Source: Isoperla grammatica (lineage: Eukaryota; Arthropoda; Insecta; Plecoptera; Perlodidae). From it: a stretch of 64,000 bases of DNA. Made by a program: the position numbers and the translations under genes. The stretch is taken from contig OX246741.1 in NCBI GenBank assembly GCA_945910005.1, forward strand, positions 46,737,432 through 46,801,431, read 5' to 3'. The notes beneath the pieces were generated by a model. It made no database searches. It saw only the letters and a program-made list of their open reading frames with translations, and was not told the DNA's origin. Positions 46,869 to 59,000 of this stretch are shown in pieces (position 1 is the first letter of the stretch; each line of letters opens with the position of its first letter).

Positions 46869-47590
46869 GGGCCGGTTTTTCAATCAGTTTTGTAATCAGT
46901 GATTAGATCAACCAGAGCTATTACCGACTTGAGAATGCTGTGATACTGTTAGTAACCAATTATCAAACATCTCCTAATTACTCTTATCAAATTGATAGAA
47001 TTCTTATTCCAGCGACTTTAAATTCGTATGTAAACTACATTGTATAAAAGTTCAAATCAGCAATATCATACTATTTATATACAAACTAATAAATAGCTAT
47101 AATTTATATTGGCCAACATGTGTATTATGATGCAATAGTGTTTTGTTCAGGTAAAAAAACACACCTTTCAACAGTGATTGGAAAGAATTTGGTACAGACA
47201 GATCATTGTTGTCTAAACACTGGATGGACCATCAATTTACCAAAGGCTGGTTAGGTACTTCCACGGCCTCTTTTAGGTTGCATAATTTAATATCTTTGTG
47301 AGCTTGACAAATGACTTCACTCATCTCAAGCAATAATAGCCAACCAGGAAAACATATACATACACTATTTTATTTCCTATTTATCAAACATGCAGGCTTA
47401 TGAATTCAATAAATTAAAACTGAGTTGTGCTTTTTAAAACTTGTTATCATATAGGCCTACAAAATTAGTTTGAACTAAAAAAAAACATTTTTAATATGTT
47501 TGGGTTGCCTCTACATTTTACATTGACAATGTTGGTAAAAGCCTTGGTTACCCTAACCACCGATTAAAAAACTGATTGAAAAACCGGCCC
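46869..47590. mobile_element. 722-bp non-autonomous DNA transposon, PIF/Harbinger-like MITE
   Basis: Terminal inverted repeats of about 29 bp start GGGCCGGTTTTTCAATCAGT and continue TTT(G/T)TAATC. The left end is at 46869 and the right end at 47590, with one mismatch. TAA flanks both sides (46866-46868 and 47591-47593), fitting the 3-bp TWA target duplication of PIF/Harbinger elements. It has no transposase ORF. It sits in the first intron of the GTPase gene. Confidence 0.82.
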
Positions 47591-47593
47591 TAA

Positions 47594-48440
47594 ATGGCGG
47601 ACGAGCTATCGGACTTCAAACAACTCTGAAACGTAGTTATTATTTAAAGTAGTAATTGTATCATTACAATACTTGACTTATCAATTTAATCAACTTCTTT
47701 TTCATTGTTTCGTGTTAAGAAAAACGAAATATCTGAATGGATAACCATAATTACAATGTTTGCAAAAACAAAACTCTCTGTCAACTGTCAACTGTCATGA
47801 TTGTTTGGGGTCACAAATACGGTTCGTCATTGGTTGACAGGGGAAGCGTGACGTCACACTAATATACTCCATTTAAAAACAACACTTATAGAGTGGGGTT
47901 AAGATTGTTTTTAGCAATATACAGAGAAGTATTTACATCATAGGAACTTTCTGGTGGCAGCCCGGGGGCCCGGACTGCCAAAGGGCCCGGATTTCGGCAT
48001 CCTTAGCCAGTCCGCGCCTCTAGCCAGTCCGCGCCAGAGTCCAGGACTCCTTCTATAACGCTTAAAAACACATTACAAACGCATGTTCTTTTTAAATCGG
48101 CTGCGGCTCTTTTTGCGGTGGCGTCCCCACCACACCCCCAATTGGCGCCGCCGGGAAGTACTTTGGCCGGGAATTTATCTTATTGTGCCCCCCATTGATC
48201 AACTTCAGCGCACGCCTATGCCAATAATATCCGGTCTTATGACTCTCACCTAAATATTTAGGTCTCCACTAACTTGTTAGTTGTTTGGACCCACCCACGT
48301 AACCACTAATCAGAGAATTCGAAACCAAGTCAGATGACACCCAACATATTTAGCTGCAACTTATAAGACACGTAGGGAGAAATACCAACAAACACACCAT
48401 TCATAAAATGTTATTAACATAATTAAATAAAAAATCGTAC
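47594..48440. other. First-intron sequence, no gene seen
   Basis: This includes GC-rich stretches at 47950-48040 (GGGCCCGG and two AGTCCGCGCC repeats) and 48105-48180. The rest is AT-rich. No ORF is supported. Confidence 0.4.
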
Positions 48441-48597
48441 CTGATCGATAATCTTCAGTTGAAAGGAATTGTTAAAACAAATCTTTTCAATCAGTAGAAA
48501 CACAATACTAGATGCACAGTAAGAAGTCGTAGCCTCGCCTCGTGCTAGCGCTCACTACGACCACTAAACGGCAACTGCGGGCTGCAACAACTGAACT
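48441..48597 (-). other. Putative non-coding first exon (5'UTR) of the GTPase gene
   Basis: The minus strand from the predicted TSS (48597) to the donor ATCAG/GTACGA (48441) is 157 nt long with no ATG. Splicing to the acceptor at 45663 would give a simple 5'UTR ahead of the ATG at 45655. This is supported by the TATA/Inr pair directly upstream; no transcript evidence is available here. Confidence 0.5.
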
Positions 48598-48630
48598 GAT
48601 CTCAGCCAATCACAAGGTAGCTTTTAAATA
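48594..48630 (-). promoter_or_regulatory. Predicted core promoter (TATA box, CCAAT-type motif, Inr)
   Basis: On the minus strand, TATTTAAAAG begins at 48630, GATTGGCTGA follows, and TCAGTT (Inr-like, A at 48597) lies 33 bp downstream of the TATA start. This spacing is canonical for a TATA-Inr promoter. A second TCAGTT follows immediately. It would drive the GTPase gene leftwards. Confidence 0.5.
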
Positions 48631-48856
48631 CTGTTGGTTGATAGGTTCAAATTTTTTTTATCAAAGTAGAGAAGGAAAATGTAAGATTTTAGTTCTCGTG
48701 CGCCATTCGTGAAAGAGTATTTCGGTAATCAGTATTCTGTTACAACATACTTTACGAGTATTTTGCACCTACCAGGCACTTCTAGCACGCTTTAGAGGGC
48801 GCCAGGAGCGTTGTGACGTCATATACACGTTTAAATTAATATCTTTTGAACAGTTC

Positions 48857-49148
48857 ATGTCACAGAAAATAATAATTGCGGATATAAACGTAAATAAGCA
48901 GCTTGGCTACGACGGAATAAGAGCTATTGGTATCAAGAACATGAGAATAGAATTGAGTCCTGTTATTGCGCATTTAATAAACTTATCAATAAGAGATGGT
49001 TGTGTACCGGAAAAAATGAAAATATCAGTTGTAAAACCCGGTATGTAAAAAAGGTGACAACATGAATTTTTCAAATTATCGTCCTATTGCATTGCTGTCT
49101 GTTGTAGAGAAGATAATGGAGCGTCACATATCTGATTGTCTGACTTAA
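48857..49148 (+). pseudogene. LINE reverse transcriptase fragment (Jockey/CR1-type)
   Basis: LGYDGIRAIGIKNM...HLINLSIRDGCVPEKMKISVVKP is followed, after a +1 frameshift at about 49041, by KKGDNMNFSNYRPIALLSVVEKIMERH. These are the N-terminal RT blocks of APE-type LINEs (SGYDGI, P...K.A.V.P..KKGD, NYRPISLL). It has no start, a frameshift, and ends at a TAA just before the 26-bp array. It is only about 95 codons, clearly a dead fragment, and unrelated to the R2-like element. Confidence 0.75.
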
Positions 49149-49204
49149 CTATTAAAACTAAAAAAACTATATTTATTAAACTATATAAAACTATATAAGA
49201 AATG

Positions 49205-52200
49205 TTACATTAACCACGCTACCCCTGCCACGACATTAGCTAGGCTACCCTGCCACGAAATTAGCTAGGCTACCCTGCCAGGACATTAGCTAGGCTACAC
49301 CTGCCACGACATTAGCTAGGCTACCCCGTTATGACATTAGCTTGGCTACCCTGCCACGACATTAGCTAGGTTACCCTTACACGACATTAGCTAGGCTACC
49401 CTGCCAAGACATTAGCTTGGCTACCCCTGCCACGTGACATAAGCTAGGCTACCCTGCCACGACATTAGCTAGGCTACCCTGCCACGACATTAGCACGGCT
49501 ACACTGCCAAGACATTAGCTTGGCTACCCCTGCCACGACATAAGCTAGGCTACCCCTGCCACGACATTAGCTAGGCTACCCCTGCCACGACATAAGCTAG
49601 GCTACCCTGCCACGACATTAACCACGCTACCCCTGCCACGACATTAGCTAGGCTACCCTGCCACGAAATTAGCTAGGCTACCCTGCCAGGACATTGGCTA
49701 GGCTACCCCTGCCACGATAAAAACTAGGCTACCCCTGCCACGACATTAGCTAGGCTACCCTGCCACGACATTAGCTAGGCTACCCTGCCACGACATTAGC
49801 TAGGCTACCCCTGCCAAGACATTAGCTAGGCTACCCCTGCCACGACATTAGCTAGGCTACCCTGCCACGACAATAGCTAGGCTACCCTGCCACGACATTA
49901 GCTAGGCTACCCCTGCCACCACATTAGCTAGGCTACCCCTGCCACGACATTAGCTAGGCTACCCCTGCCACGACATCAGCTAGGCTACCCTGCCACGAAA
50001 TTAGCTAGGCTACCCTGCCAGGACATTGGCTAGGCTACCCCTGCCACGATATAAACTAGGCTACCCCTGCCACGACATTAGCTAGGCTACCCTGCCACGA
50101 CATTAGCTAGGCTACCCTGCCAAGACATTAGCTTGGCTACCCCTGCCACGTGACATTAGCTAGGCTACCCTGCCAAGACATTAGCTAGGCTACCCTGCCA
50201 AGACATTAGCTTGGCAACCCTGCCACGACATCAGCTAGGCTACCCCTGCCACGACATTAGCTAGGCTACCCTGCCACGACATTAGCTAGGCTACCCTGCC
50301 ACGACATAAGCTAGGCTACCCTGCCACGACATCAGCTAGGCTACCCTGCCACGACATTAGCTAGGCTACCCCTGCCACGACATTAGCTAGGCTACCCCTG
50401 CCATGACATTAGCTAGGCTACCCCTGCCACGACATTAGCTAGGCTACCCCTGCCATGACATTAGCTAGGCTACCCCTGCCACGACATTAGCTAGGCTACC
50501 CCTGCCACGACATTAGCTAGGCTACCCTGCCACGACATTAGCTAGGCTACCCTGCCACGACATTAGCTAGGCTAACCTGCCACGACATTAGCTAGGCTAC
50601 CCTGCCACGACATTAGCTAGGCTACCCCTGCCACGACATCAGCTAGGCTACCCTGCCAGGACGTTAGCTAGGCTACCCCTGCTACGACATTAGCTATATA
50701 GGCTACCCTGCCACGACATTAGCTAGGCTACCCCTGCCACGACATTAGCTAGGATACCCTGCCACGACATTAGCTAGGCTACCCTTGCCACGACATTAGC
50801 TAGGCTAACCTGCCATGACATAAGCTAGGCTACCCCTGCCACGACATTAGCTAGGCTACCCAGCCACGACATTAGCTAGGCTACCCTGCCACGACATTAG
50901 CTAGGCTACCCCTGCCACTACATTAGCTAGGCTACCCTGCCAGGACATTAGCTAGGCTACCCTGCCACGACATTAGCTAGGCTACCCCTGCCACGACATT
51001 AGCTAGGCTACCCTGCCACGACATTAGCTAGGCTACCCTTGCCCCGACATTAGCTAGGCTACCCTGCCATGACATAACTAGACTACCCCTGCCACGACAT
51101 TAGCTAGGCTACCCCTGCCACGACATTAGCTAGGCTACCCCTGCCACGACATTAGCTAGGCTACCCCTGCCACGACATTAGCTAGGCTACCCCTGCCACG
51201 ACATTAGGTAGGCTACCCCTGCCACGACATTAGCTAGGCTACCCCTGCCACGACATTAGCTAGGCTTCCCTTGCCACGACATTAGTTAGGCTACCCCTGC
51301 CACGACAATAGCTAGGCTACCCTGCCACGACATTAGCTAGGCCACCCTGCCACGACATTAGCTAGGCTACCCCTGCCACGACATTAGCTAGGCTACCCCT
51401 GCCACGACATAAGCTAGGCTTCCCTGCCACGACTGAAGCTAGGCTACCCTACCACGACATTAGCTAGGCTACCCTGCCTTGACTGAAGCAAGGCTACCCT
51501 ACCACGACATTAGCTAGGCTACCCTGCCACGACATTAGCTAGGCTTCCCCTGCCACGACATTAGCTCGGCTACCCTGCCACGACATAAGCTAGGCCACCC
51601 CTGCCACGACATTAGCTAGGCCACCCCTGCCACGACATTAGCTAGGCTACCCTGCCACGCTATTAGCTAGGCCACCCCTGCCACGACATTAGCTATGCTA
51701 CCCTGCCACGACATTAGCTAGGCTACCCCTGCCACCACATTAGCTAGGCTACCCCTGCCACGACATTAGCTAGGCTACCCCTGCCACGACATCAGCTAGG
51801 CTACCCTGCCACGAAATTAGCTAGGCTACCCTGCCAGGACATTGGCTAGGCTACCCCTGCCACGATATAAACTAGGCTACCCCTGCCACGACATTAGCTA
51901 GGCTACCCTGCCACGACATTAGCTAGGCTACCCTGCCAAGACATTAGCTTGGCTACCCCTGCCACGTGACATTAGCTAGGCTACCCTGCCAAGACATTAG
52001 CTAGGCTACCCTGCCAAGACATTAGCTTGGCAACCCTGCCACGACATCAGCTAGGCTACCCCTGCCACGACATTAGCTAGGCTACCCCTGCCACGACATA
52101 AGCTAGGCTACCCTGCCACGACATCAGCTAGGCTACCCTGCCACGACATTAGCTAGGCTACCCCTGCCACGACATTAGCTAGGCTACCCCTGCCACGACA

Positions 52201-53765
52201 TTAGCTAGGCTACCCCTGCCACGACATTAGCTAGGCTACCCCTGCCATGACATTAGCTAGGCTACCCCTGCCACGACATTAGCTAGGCTACCCCTGCCAC
52301 GACATTAGCTAGGCTACCCTGCCACGACATTAGCTAGGCTACCCTGCCACGACATTAGCTAGGCTAACCTGCCACGACATTAGCTAGGCTACCCTGCCAC
52401 GACATTAGCTAGGCTACCCCTGCCACGACATCAGCTAGGCTACCCTGCCAGGACGTTAGCTAGGCTACCCCTGCTACGACATTAGCTATATAGGCTACCC
52501 TGCCACGACATTAGCTAGGCTACCCCTGCCACGACATTAGCTAGGATACCCTGCCACGACATTAGCTAGGCTACCCTTGCCACGACATTAGCTAGGCTAA
52601 CCTGCCATGACATAAGCTAGGCTACCCCTGCCACGACATTAGCTAGGCTACCCTGCCACGACATTAGCTAGGCTACCCTGCCACGACATTAGCTAGGCTA
52701 CCCCTGCCACTACATTAGCTAGGCTACCCTGCCAGGACATTAGCTAGGCTACCCTGCCACGACATTAGCTAGGCTACCCCTGCCACGACATTAGCTAGGC
52801 TACCCTGCCACGACATTAGCTAGGCTACCCTTGCCCCGACATTAGCTAGGCTACCCTGCCATGACATAACTAGACTACCCCTGCCACGACATTAGCTAGG
52901 CTACCCCTGCCACGACATTAGCTAGGCTACCCCTGCCACGACATTAGCTAGGCTACCCCTGCCACGACATTAGCTAGGCTACCCCTGCCACGACATTAGG
53001 TAGGCTACCCCTGCCACGACATTAGCTAGGCTACCCCTGCCACGACATTAGCTAGGCTTCCCTTGCCACGACATTAGTTAGGCTACCCCTGCCACGACAA
53101 TAGCTAGGCTACCCTGCCACGACATTAGCTAGGCCACCCTGCCACGACATTAGCTAGGCTACCCCTGCCACGACATTAGCTAGGCTACCCCTGCCACGAC
53201 ATAAGCTAGGCTTCCCTGCCACGACTGAAGCTAGGCTACCCTACCACGACATTAGCTAGGCTACCCTGCCTTGACTGAAGCAAGGCTACCCTACCACGAC
53301 ATTAGCTAGGCTACCCTGCCACGACATTAGCTAGGCTTCCCCTGCCACGACATTAGCTCGGCTACCCTGCCACGACATAAGCTAGGCCACCCCTGCCACG
53401 ACATTAGCTAGGCCACCCCTGCCACGACATTAGCTAGGCTACCCTGCCACGCTATTAGCTAGGCCACCCCTGCCACGACATTAGCTATGCTACCCCTGCC
53501 ACGACATTAGCTAGGCTACCCCTGCCACGACATTAGCTAGGCTACCCCTGCCACGACATTAGCTAGGCTACCCCTGCCACGACATTAGCTAGGCTACCCT
53601 GCCACGACATTAGCTAGGCCACCCTGCCACGACATTAGCTAGGCTACCCTGCCACGACATTAGCTAGGGTACCCTGCCACGACATTAGCTAGGCTACCCC
53701 TGCCACGACATAAGCTAGGCTACCCTGCCACGACATTAGCTAGGCTACCCCTGCCACGACATTAG
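49205..53765. repeat. 25/26-bp minisatellite array, about 178 copies
   Basis: The unit contains CTAGGCTACCCCTGCC followed by ACGACATTAG; three versus four C after GGCTA gives 25- or 26-bp units. It is about 4.6 kb long. Rare variants (TAGCTATATAGG, GCCACGTGACAT, TTGACTGAAGC) recur about 1.8 kb apart, showing an internal large duplication. Confidence 0.96.
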
Positions 53766-53774
53766 CATAACAAC

Positions 53775-54290
53775 TGCTTGTGTTACTTGTGTTACGTGTG
53801 TTACGTGTGTTACGTGTGTTTCTTGTGTTACGTGTGTTAGGTGTGTTACGTGTGCTACGTGTGCTACTTGTGTTACGTGTGTTACGTGTGTTACGTGTGT
53901 TACGTGTGTTACGTGTGCTACTTGTGTTACGTGTGTTACGTGTGTTACGTGTGTTACGTGTGCTACTTGTGTTACGTGTGTTACGTGTGTTACGTGTGTT
54001 ACGTGTGCTACTTGTGTTACGTGTGTTACGTGTGTTACGTGTGTTACGTGTGTTACGTGTGCTACTTGTGTTACGTGTGTAACGTGTGTTACGTGTGTTA
54101 CGTGTGCTACTTGTGTTACGTGTGTTACGTGTGTTACGTGTGTTACGTGTGTTACGTGTGTTACGTGTGCTACTTGTGTTACGTGTGTTACGTGTGTTAC
54201 GTGTGTTACGTGTGCTACTTGTGTTACGTGTGTTACGTGTGTTACGTGTGTTACGTGTGCTACTTGTGTTACGTGTGTTACTTGTGTCAC
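53775..54290. repeat. 9-bp tandem repeat (TTACGTGTG) with 45/54-bp higher-order unit
   Basis: Blocks of four to six TTACGTGTG nonamers are separated by one CTACTTGTG variant, so the array has a higher-order period of mostly 45 or 54 bp. It follows the 26-bp array directly. Open frames on both strands simply reflect a period divisible by three. Confidence 0.95.
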
Positions 54291-54299
54291 GTATCATTA

Positions 54300-54560
54300 C
54301 TATCAAGCCTCGGACATTGCTTTTGAACTATCCAAACACCCTAATAACCTAGTTAGTCACCTGAAGAGGTGCACATCAGGTAAAGCTGGTGTGCACCCTA
54401 TAACGGGTATTCCTACAAAAAATTATTAATTAAGTATTTGTATTTATTTAAGTTGAAAGACGGAACTCGCAAACGTATTCACCGCGTATTTAAATTACCA
54501 GGTCTGTAAATCCTCTGGCGTCCAGCTCCCAAGTCAGGTCGTCCCATCCGTTTCCATAAT
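54300..54560. other. Short unique region with hairpin
   Basis: GGTGCACA and TGTGCACC (about 54368-54397) form an 8-bp stem with a 14-bp loop. No gene was seen. Confidence 0.5.
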
Positions 54561-54563
54561 GTT

Positions 54564-54867
54564 AAATAATATTACATGAAAAAAGTAATTTTTTTTTAAA
54601 CAACGCTTATATTTAAATGCACTAAAAAGTAAAAATAAATTTTCGCCCGACAAATTTTTGCCTCACTCGGTAAATAAAAGCGTTGGGCGCTTTCCCTGCA
54701 TAAACAGCAGAATACTGCAATCTTTGTCAATACCAAAAGCGCCCAACGCTTTTATTTACCGAGTGAGGAGAAAATTTGTTGGGCGAAAAATTTTTTTCTA
54801 CTTTTTAGTGCATTTAAATATAAGCGTTGTTTTAAAAAAAAATAAAAAAATTCATGTAATATTACTT
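54564..54867. mobile_element. Foldback element with about 130-bp inverted arms
   Basis: The left arm (54564-54693) and right arm (54735-54867) are near-complementary. The outer ends share TAATATTACATGAA, the middles share AACGCTTATATTTAAATGCA, and the inner ends share TTTACCGAGTGAGG and AGCGCCCAACGCTTT. The loop is about 40 bp. It has no coding capacity, so this is a foldback-type MITE of unknown superfamily. Confidence 0.8.
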
Positions 54868-54869
54868 TA

Positions 54870-55475
54870 TACTTTTTAGTCGCAATCGAATATATATCGA
54901 ATATCGATTAAATAATTATGATAGTTTAATTGATTATTTAGTAAATATGACGATTGATTCATGTATTGTCATTAAGAATACGTCTGTGTGAAAACTTTCA
55001 GCTCAATTCGACGTTCGAAAGTGGGTGTTTTATCGATTTCCATATAAAACATCAATTAATTATTTATGATGAATCAATTAATTATTTAGTACATATGACA
55101 ATTGATTCGTGTATTGTTATTAAAAATACGTCTGTGTAAAAAAAATTTAACTCGATTTGACGTTGGAAAGTGGGTGAAACATCGATTTCCATATAAAACA
55201 TTAATTAATTAAATTTGATGAATTAATTGACAATTTAGTAAATATGACAGTTGATTCATGTATTGTCATTAGGTATACGTCTGTGTAAAAAATTTCAGCT
55301 TGATCGGACATTTAAGAGTAGGTGGAATATAAACATCGATTTCCATATAAAACATTAATTAATTATGATGAATTAATTGACAATTTAGTAAATATGACAG
55401 TTGATTCATGTATTGTCATACGTCTGTGTAAAAAATTTCAGCTTGATCGGACATCTAGAAGTAGGTAGAATATCG
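54870..55475. repeat. 148-bp AT-rich tandem repeat, four degenerate copies
   Basis: Copies carry TATGAC(A/G)(A/G)TTGATTC, ACGTCTGTGT, and ATCGATTTCCATATAAAACA in the same order, starting about 54946, 55094, 55243 and 55391. They are more diverged than the other arrays, so probably older. Confidence 0.8.
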
Positions 55476-55479
55476 ATTA

Positions 55480-56065
55480 AAAGTTTCCGTCCAGACAAAC
55501 AAGGCAAGCTAATATAAGCGTTGTAAAATCACATGTTATTCAAATGTGTTAAAATAGGAGAATCATTCAGAAAGACAATTGATCTGTCGAAACCAATCTC
55601 AAACCCACATTACATCTAATTGAAATAATTCAATTACAATTTTAGTCCATCTATATTTTTAAGTGAAGTATTCTGAAATCAAATTTTGCATCATAAATTA
55701 GGAGCTTAAAGTTTTTGTAGTGGACACGAGAATGGCGATTTTCGTGCCCATGAGAAGACCTTACTTTGAGGTTTGCCGAACCTCCGCCAGGGGATCGACG
55801 GACCTTGTTACATAACAACTAAGAAACACTCCAGGAAGAAATATTTAAAAATTAGTTTTTCCTTGTATTATTTCCTGTTTGTCGGTTCTTATCGTGTGTA
55901 TGAACGTGAAATGCTCTACACGGAACCGCTAGAGATTATGCACCCACATTACAACCTACACAGTAGTTACAGCTGCACTTTTCGCTGACTTTCATTTCTT
56001 TTCTCAGTCACTGACCCAAACAACCACGCTAACAATCACGTTCGCAGTTCCAACTCCGCCATATT
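55480..56065. other. Unique sequence, no supported gene
   Basis: A 71-codon plus-strand ORF at 55773 has no recognisable domain and is probably chance. Nothing else was recognised. Confidence 0.45.
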
Positions 56066-59000
56066 AGCGGCCAATTCACACGTACACTCTTGCGCGCACG
56101 CTTGCGTGTCGCGTTCTTGCGCGAAGGAAAGACCGCGCGCAAAACCGTGGGTGGGAGCGCCGCGCAAGTGATGCAAAAGCCTAGCGCACAATTGGCATAG
56201 CGCAAGCATAAACATAACGCAAGCGCAACGTAAGGCCGATGCCAACGCACAATTCACGTAACACAACCACAGCGCAACGCAAGTTTTGACTGTCTAGTCG
56301 TCTGCACTCGCCATGGTTTGAGGTTAGGGTTAGGGACAGACTACAAATTCAATATTGCCACTTGTTATCATCGGTCTAGGGTTGGCCTGCATACACAGGC
56401 ATGAAACAAGACGTATACCCTTATAATTAACGGCTTGCCTATATTGTATCCATTTTATTCTAGGCCTAGGCCTATCTCGCATTCAACAAATTCCATCAGC
56501 GATAGTCAAAGTCTTGTAAAACAATTTCATTATGTATAATGTTGACACAGTGCACACTTGAGAATGAGGAGGTAACATAATATGTTGATAATTTATTTTA
56601 TTTATTAAAATTGAAGGCTAGTGACGGTACAGGGCTCTAGTCTGATACAAACGAAAGTCACGTAATAATAAACTAAAAACAATTACTAACTTGACTGAGC
56701 GAGTATGACGAGGCCACAGCTGTCTAGTTGGAACAAGATTCCTATTGGTCGATCGTTATGTCACGCACAAGCACAACGCAAAAATATAAAATATAACCAA
56801 CTCTTGCGCTCCGTTATGCTGCGCCATGCGCTCTTGTGTCAGTTGGAGACGAGGCCATGTAAATAACATTGGTTCATATTTCTTGCGCTACGCCAATTGC
56901 TCCGCAGGGAAACGAAAGTGCGCGTTCAAGAGTGTGCGTGTAAATGCCAATCCCTTCGTCTTTACCACACTTTTGAATGGCGCGTGGAGTGTTCGGAGTG
57001 TTCAGATGATTCACGACGTTCTTTCCCTTGCAAGCTTGCTTTTACACGGACAGTTTTACCTGCACTCTAACGCGCGCGCAACCCTCAGATGATTCGCAAC
57101 GTTCTTTCCCTTGCAAGCTTGCTTTTACACGGACAGTTTTACCTGCACTCTAACGCGCGCGCAACCCTCAGATGACTCGCGACGTTCTTTCCCTTGCAAG
57201 CTTGCTTTTACACGGACAGTTTTACCTGCACTCTAACGCGCGCGCAACCCTCAGATGATTCGCAACGTTCTTTCCCTTGCAAGCTTGCTTTTACACGGAC
57301 AGTTTTACCTGCACTCTAACGCGCGCGCAACCCTCAGATGACTCGCGACGTTCTTTCCCTTGCAAGCTTGCTTTTACACGGACAGTTTTACCTGCACTCT
57401 AACGCGCGCGCAACCCTCAGATGATTCGCGACGTTCTTTCCCTTGCAAGCTTGCTTTTACACGGACAGTTTTACCTGCACTCTAACGCGCGCGCAACCCT
57501 CAGATGACTCGCGACGTTCTTTCCCTTGCAAGCTTGCTTTTACACGGACAGTTTTACCTGCACTCTTGCGCGCGCGCAACCCTCAGATGATCCGCGACGT
57601 TCTTTCCCTTGCAAGGCATTTGCTTTTACACGGACAGTTTTACCTGCACTCTTGCGCGCGCGCAACCCTCAGATGATCCGCGACGTTCTTTCCCTTGCAA
57701 GGCATTTGCTTTTACACGGACAGTTTTACCTGCACTCTTGCGCGCGCGCAACCCTCAGATGATCCGCGACGTTCTTTCCCTTGCAAGGCATTTGCTTTTA
57801 CACGGACAGTTTTACCTGCACTCTTGCGCGCGCGCAACCCTCAGATGATCCGCGACGTTCTTTCCCTTGCAAGGCATTTGCTTTTACACGGACAGTTTTA
57901 CCTGCACACTTGCGCGCGCGCAACCCTCAGATGATCCGCGACGTTCTTTCCCTTGCAAGGCATTTGCTTTTACACGGACAGTTTTACCTGCACTCTTGCG
58001 CGCGCGCAACCCTCAGATGATCCGCGACGTTCTTTCTCTTGCAAGGCATTTGCTTTTACACGGACAGTTTTACCTGCACTCTTGCGCGCGCGCAACCCTC
58101 AGATGATTCGCGACGTTCTTTCCCTTGCAAGGCATTTGCTTTTACACGGACAGTTTTACCTGCACTCTTGCGCGCGCGCAACCCTCAGATGATTCGCGAC
58201 GTTCTTTCCCTTGCAAGGCATTTGCTTTTACACGGACAGTTTTACCTGCACTCTTGCGCGCGCGCAACCCTCAGATGATTCGCGACGTTCTTTCCCTTGC
58301 AAGGCATTTGCTTTTACACGGACAGTTTTACCTGCACTCTTGCGCGCGCGCAACCCTCAGATGATTCGCAACGTTCTTTCCCTTGCAAGGCATTTGCTTT
58401 TACACGGACAGTTTTACCTGCACTCTTGCGCGCGCGCAACCCTCAGATGATTCGCGACGTTCTTTCCCTTGCAAGGCATTTGCTTTTACACGGACAGTTT
58501 TACCTGCACTCTAACGCGCGCGCAGCCCTCAGATGATTCGCGACGTTCTTTCCCTTGCAAGGCATTTGCTTTTACACGGACAGTTTTACCTGCACTCTTG
58601 CGCGCGCGCAACCCTCAGATGATTCGCGACGTTCTTTCCCTTGCAAGGCATTTGCTTTTACACGGACAGTTTTACCTGCACTCTTGCGCGCGCGCAACCC
58701 TCAGATGATTCGCAACGTTCTTTCCCTTGCAAGGCATTTGCTTTTACACGGACAGTTTTACCTGCACTCTTGCGCGCGCGCAACCCTCAGATGATTCGCG
58801 ACGTTCTTTCCCTTGCAAGGCATTTGCTTTTACACGGACAGTTTTACCTGCACTCTTGCGCGCGCGCAACCCTCAGATGATTCGCAACGTTCTTTCCCTT
58901 GCAAGGCATTTGCTTTTACACGGACAGTTTTACCTGCACTCTAACGCGCGCGCAACCCTCAGATGATTCGCGACGTTCTTTCCCTTGCAAGGCATTTGCT

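Noticed and set aside
53740..54326. Repetitive ORFs on both strands over the 9-bp array
   Set aside because: Period divisible by three keeps frames open; no start context or domain.
54361..54400. CTGAAGAGGTGC hairpin as a second hammerhead
   Set aside because: The GAAA segment of the core is missing, so it is only a hairpin.
56316..56333. TTAGGG repeats as telomeric sequence
   Set aside because: Only two copies; too short to be more than chance.
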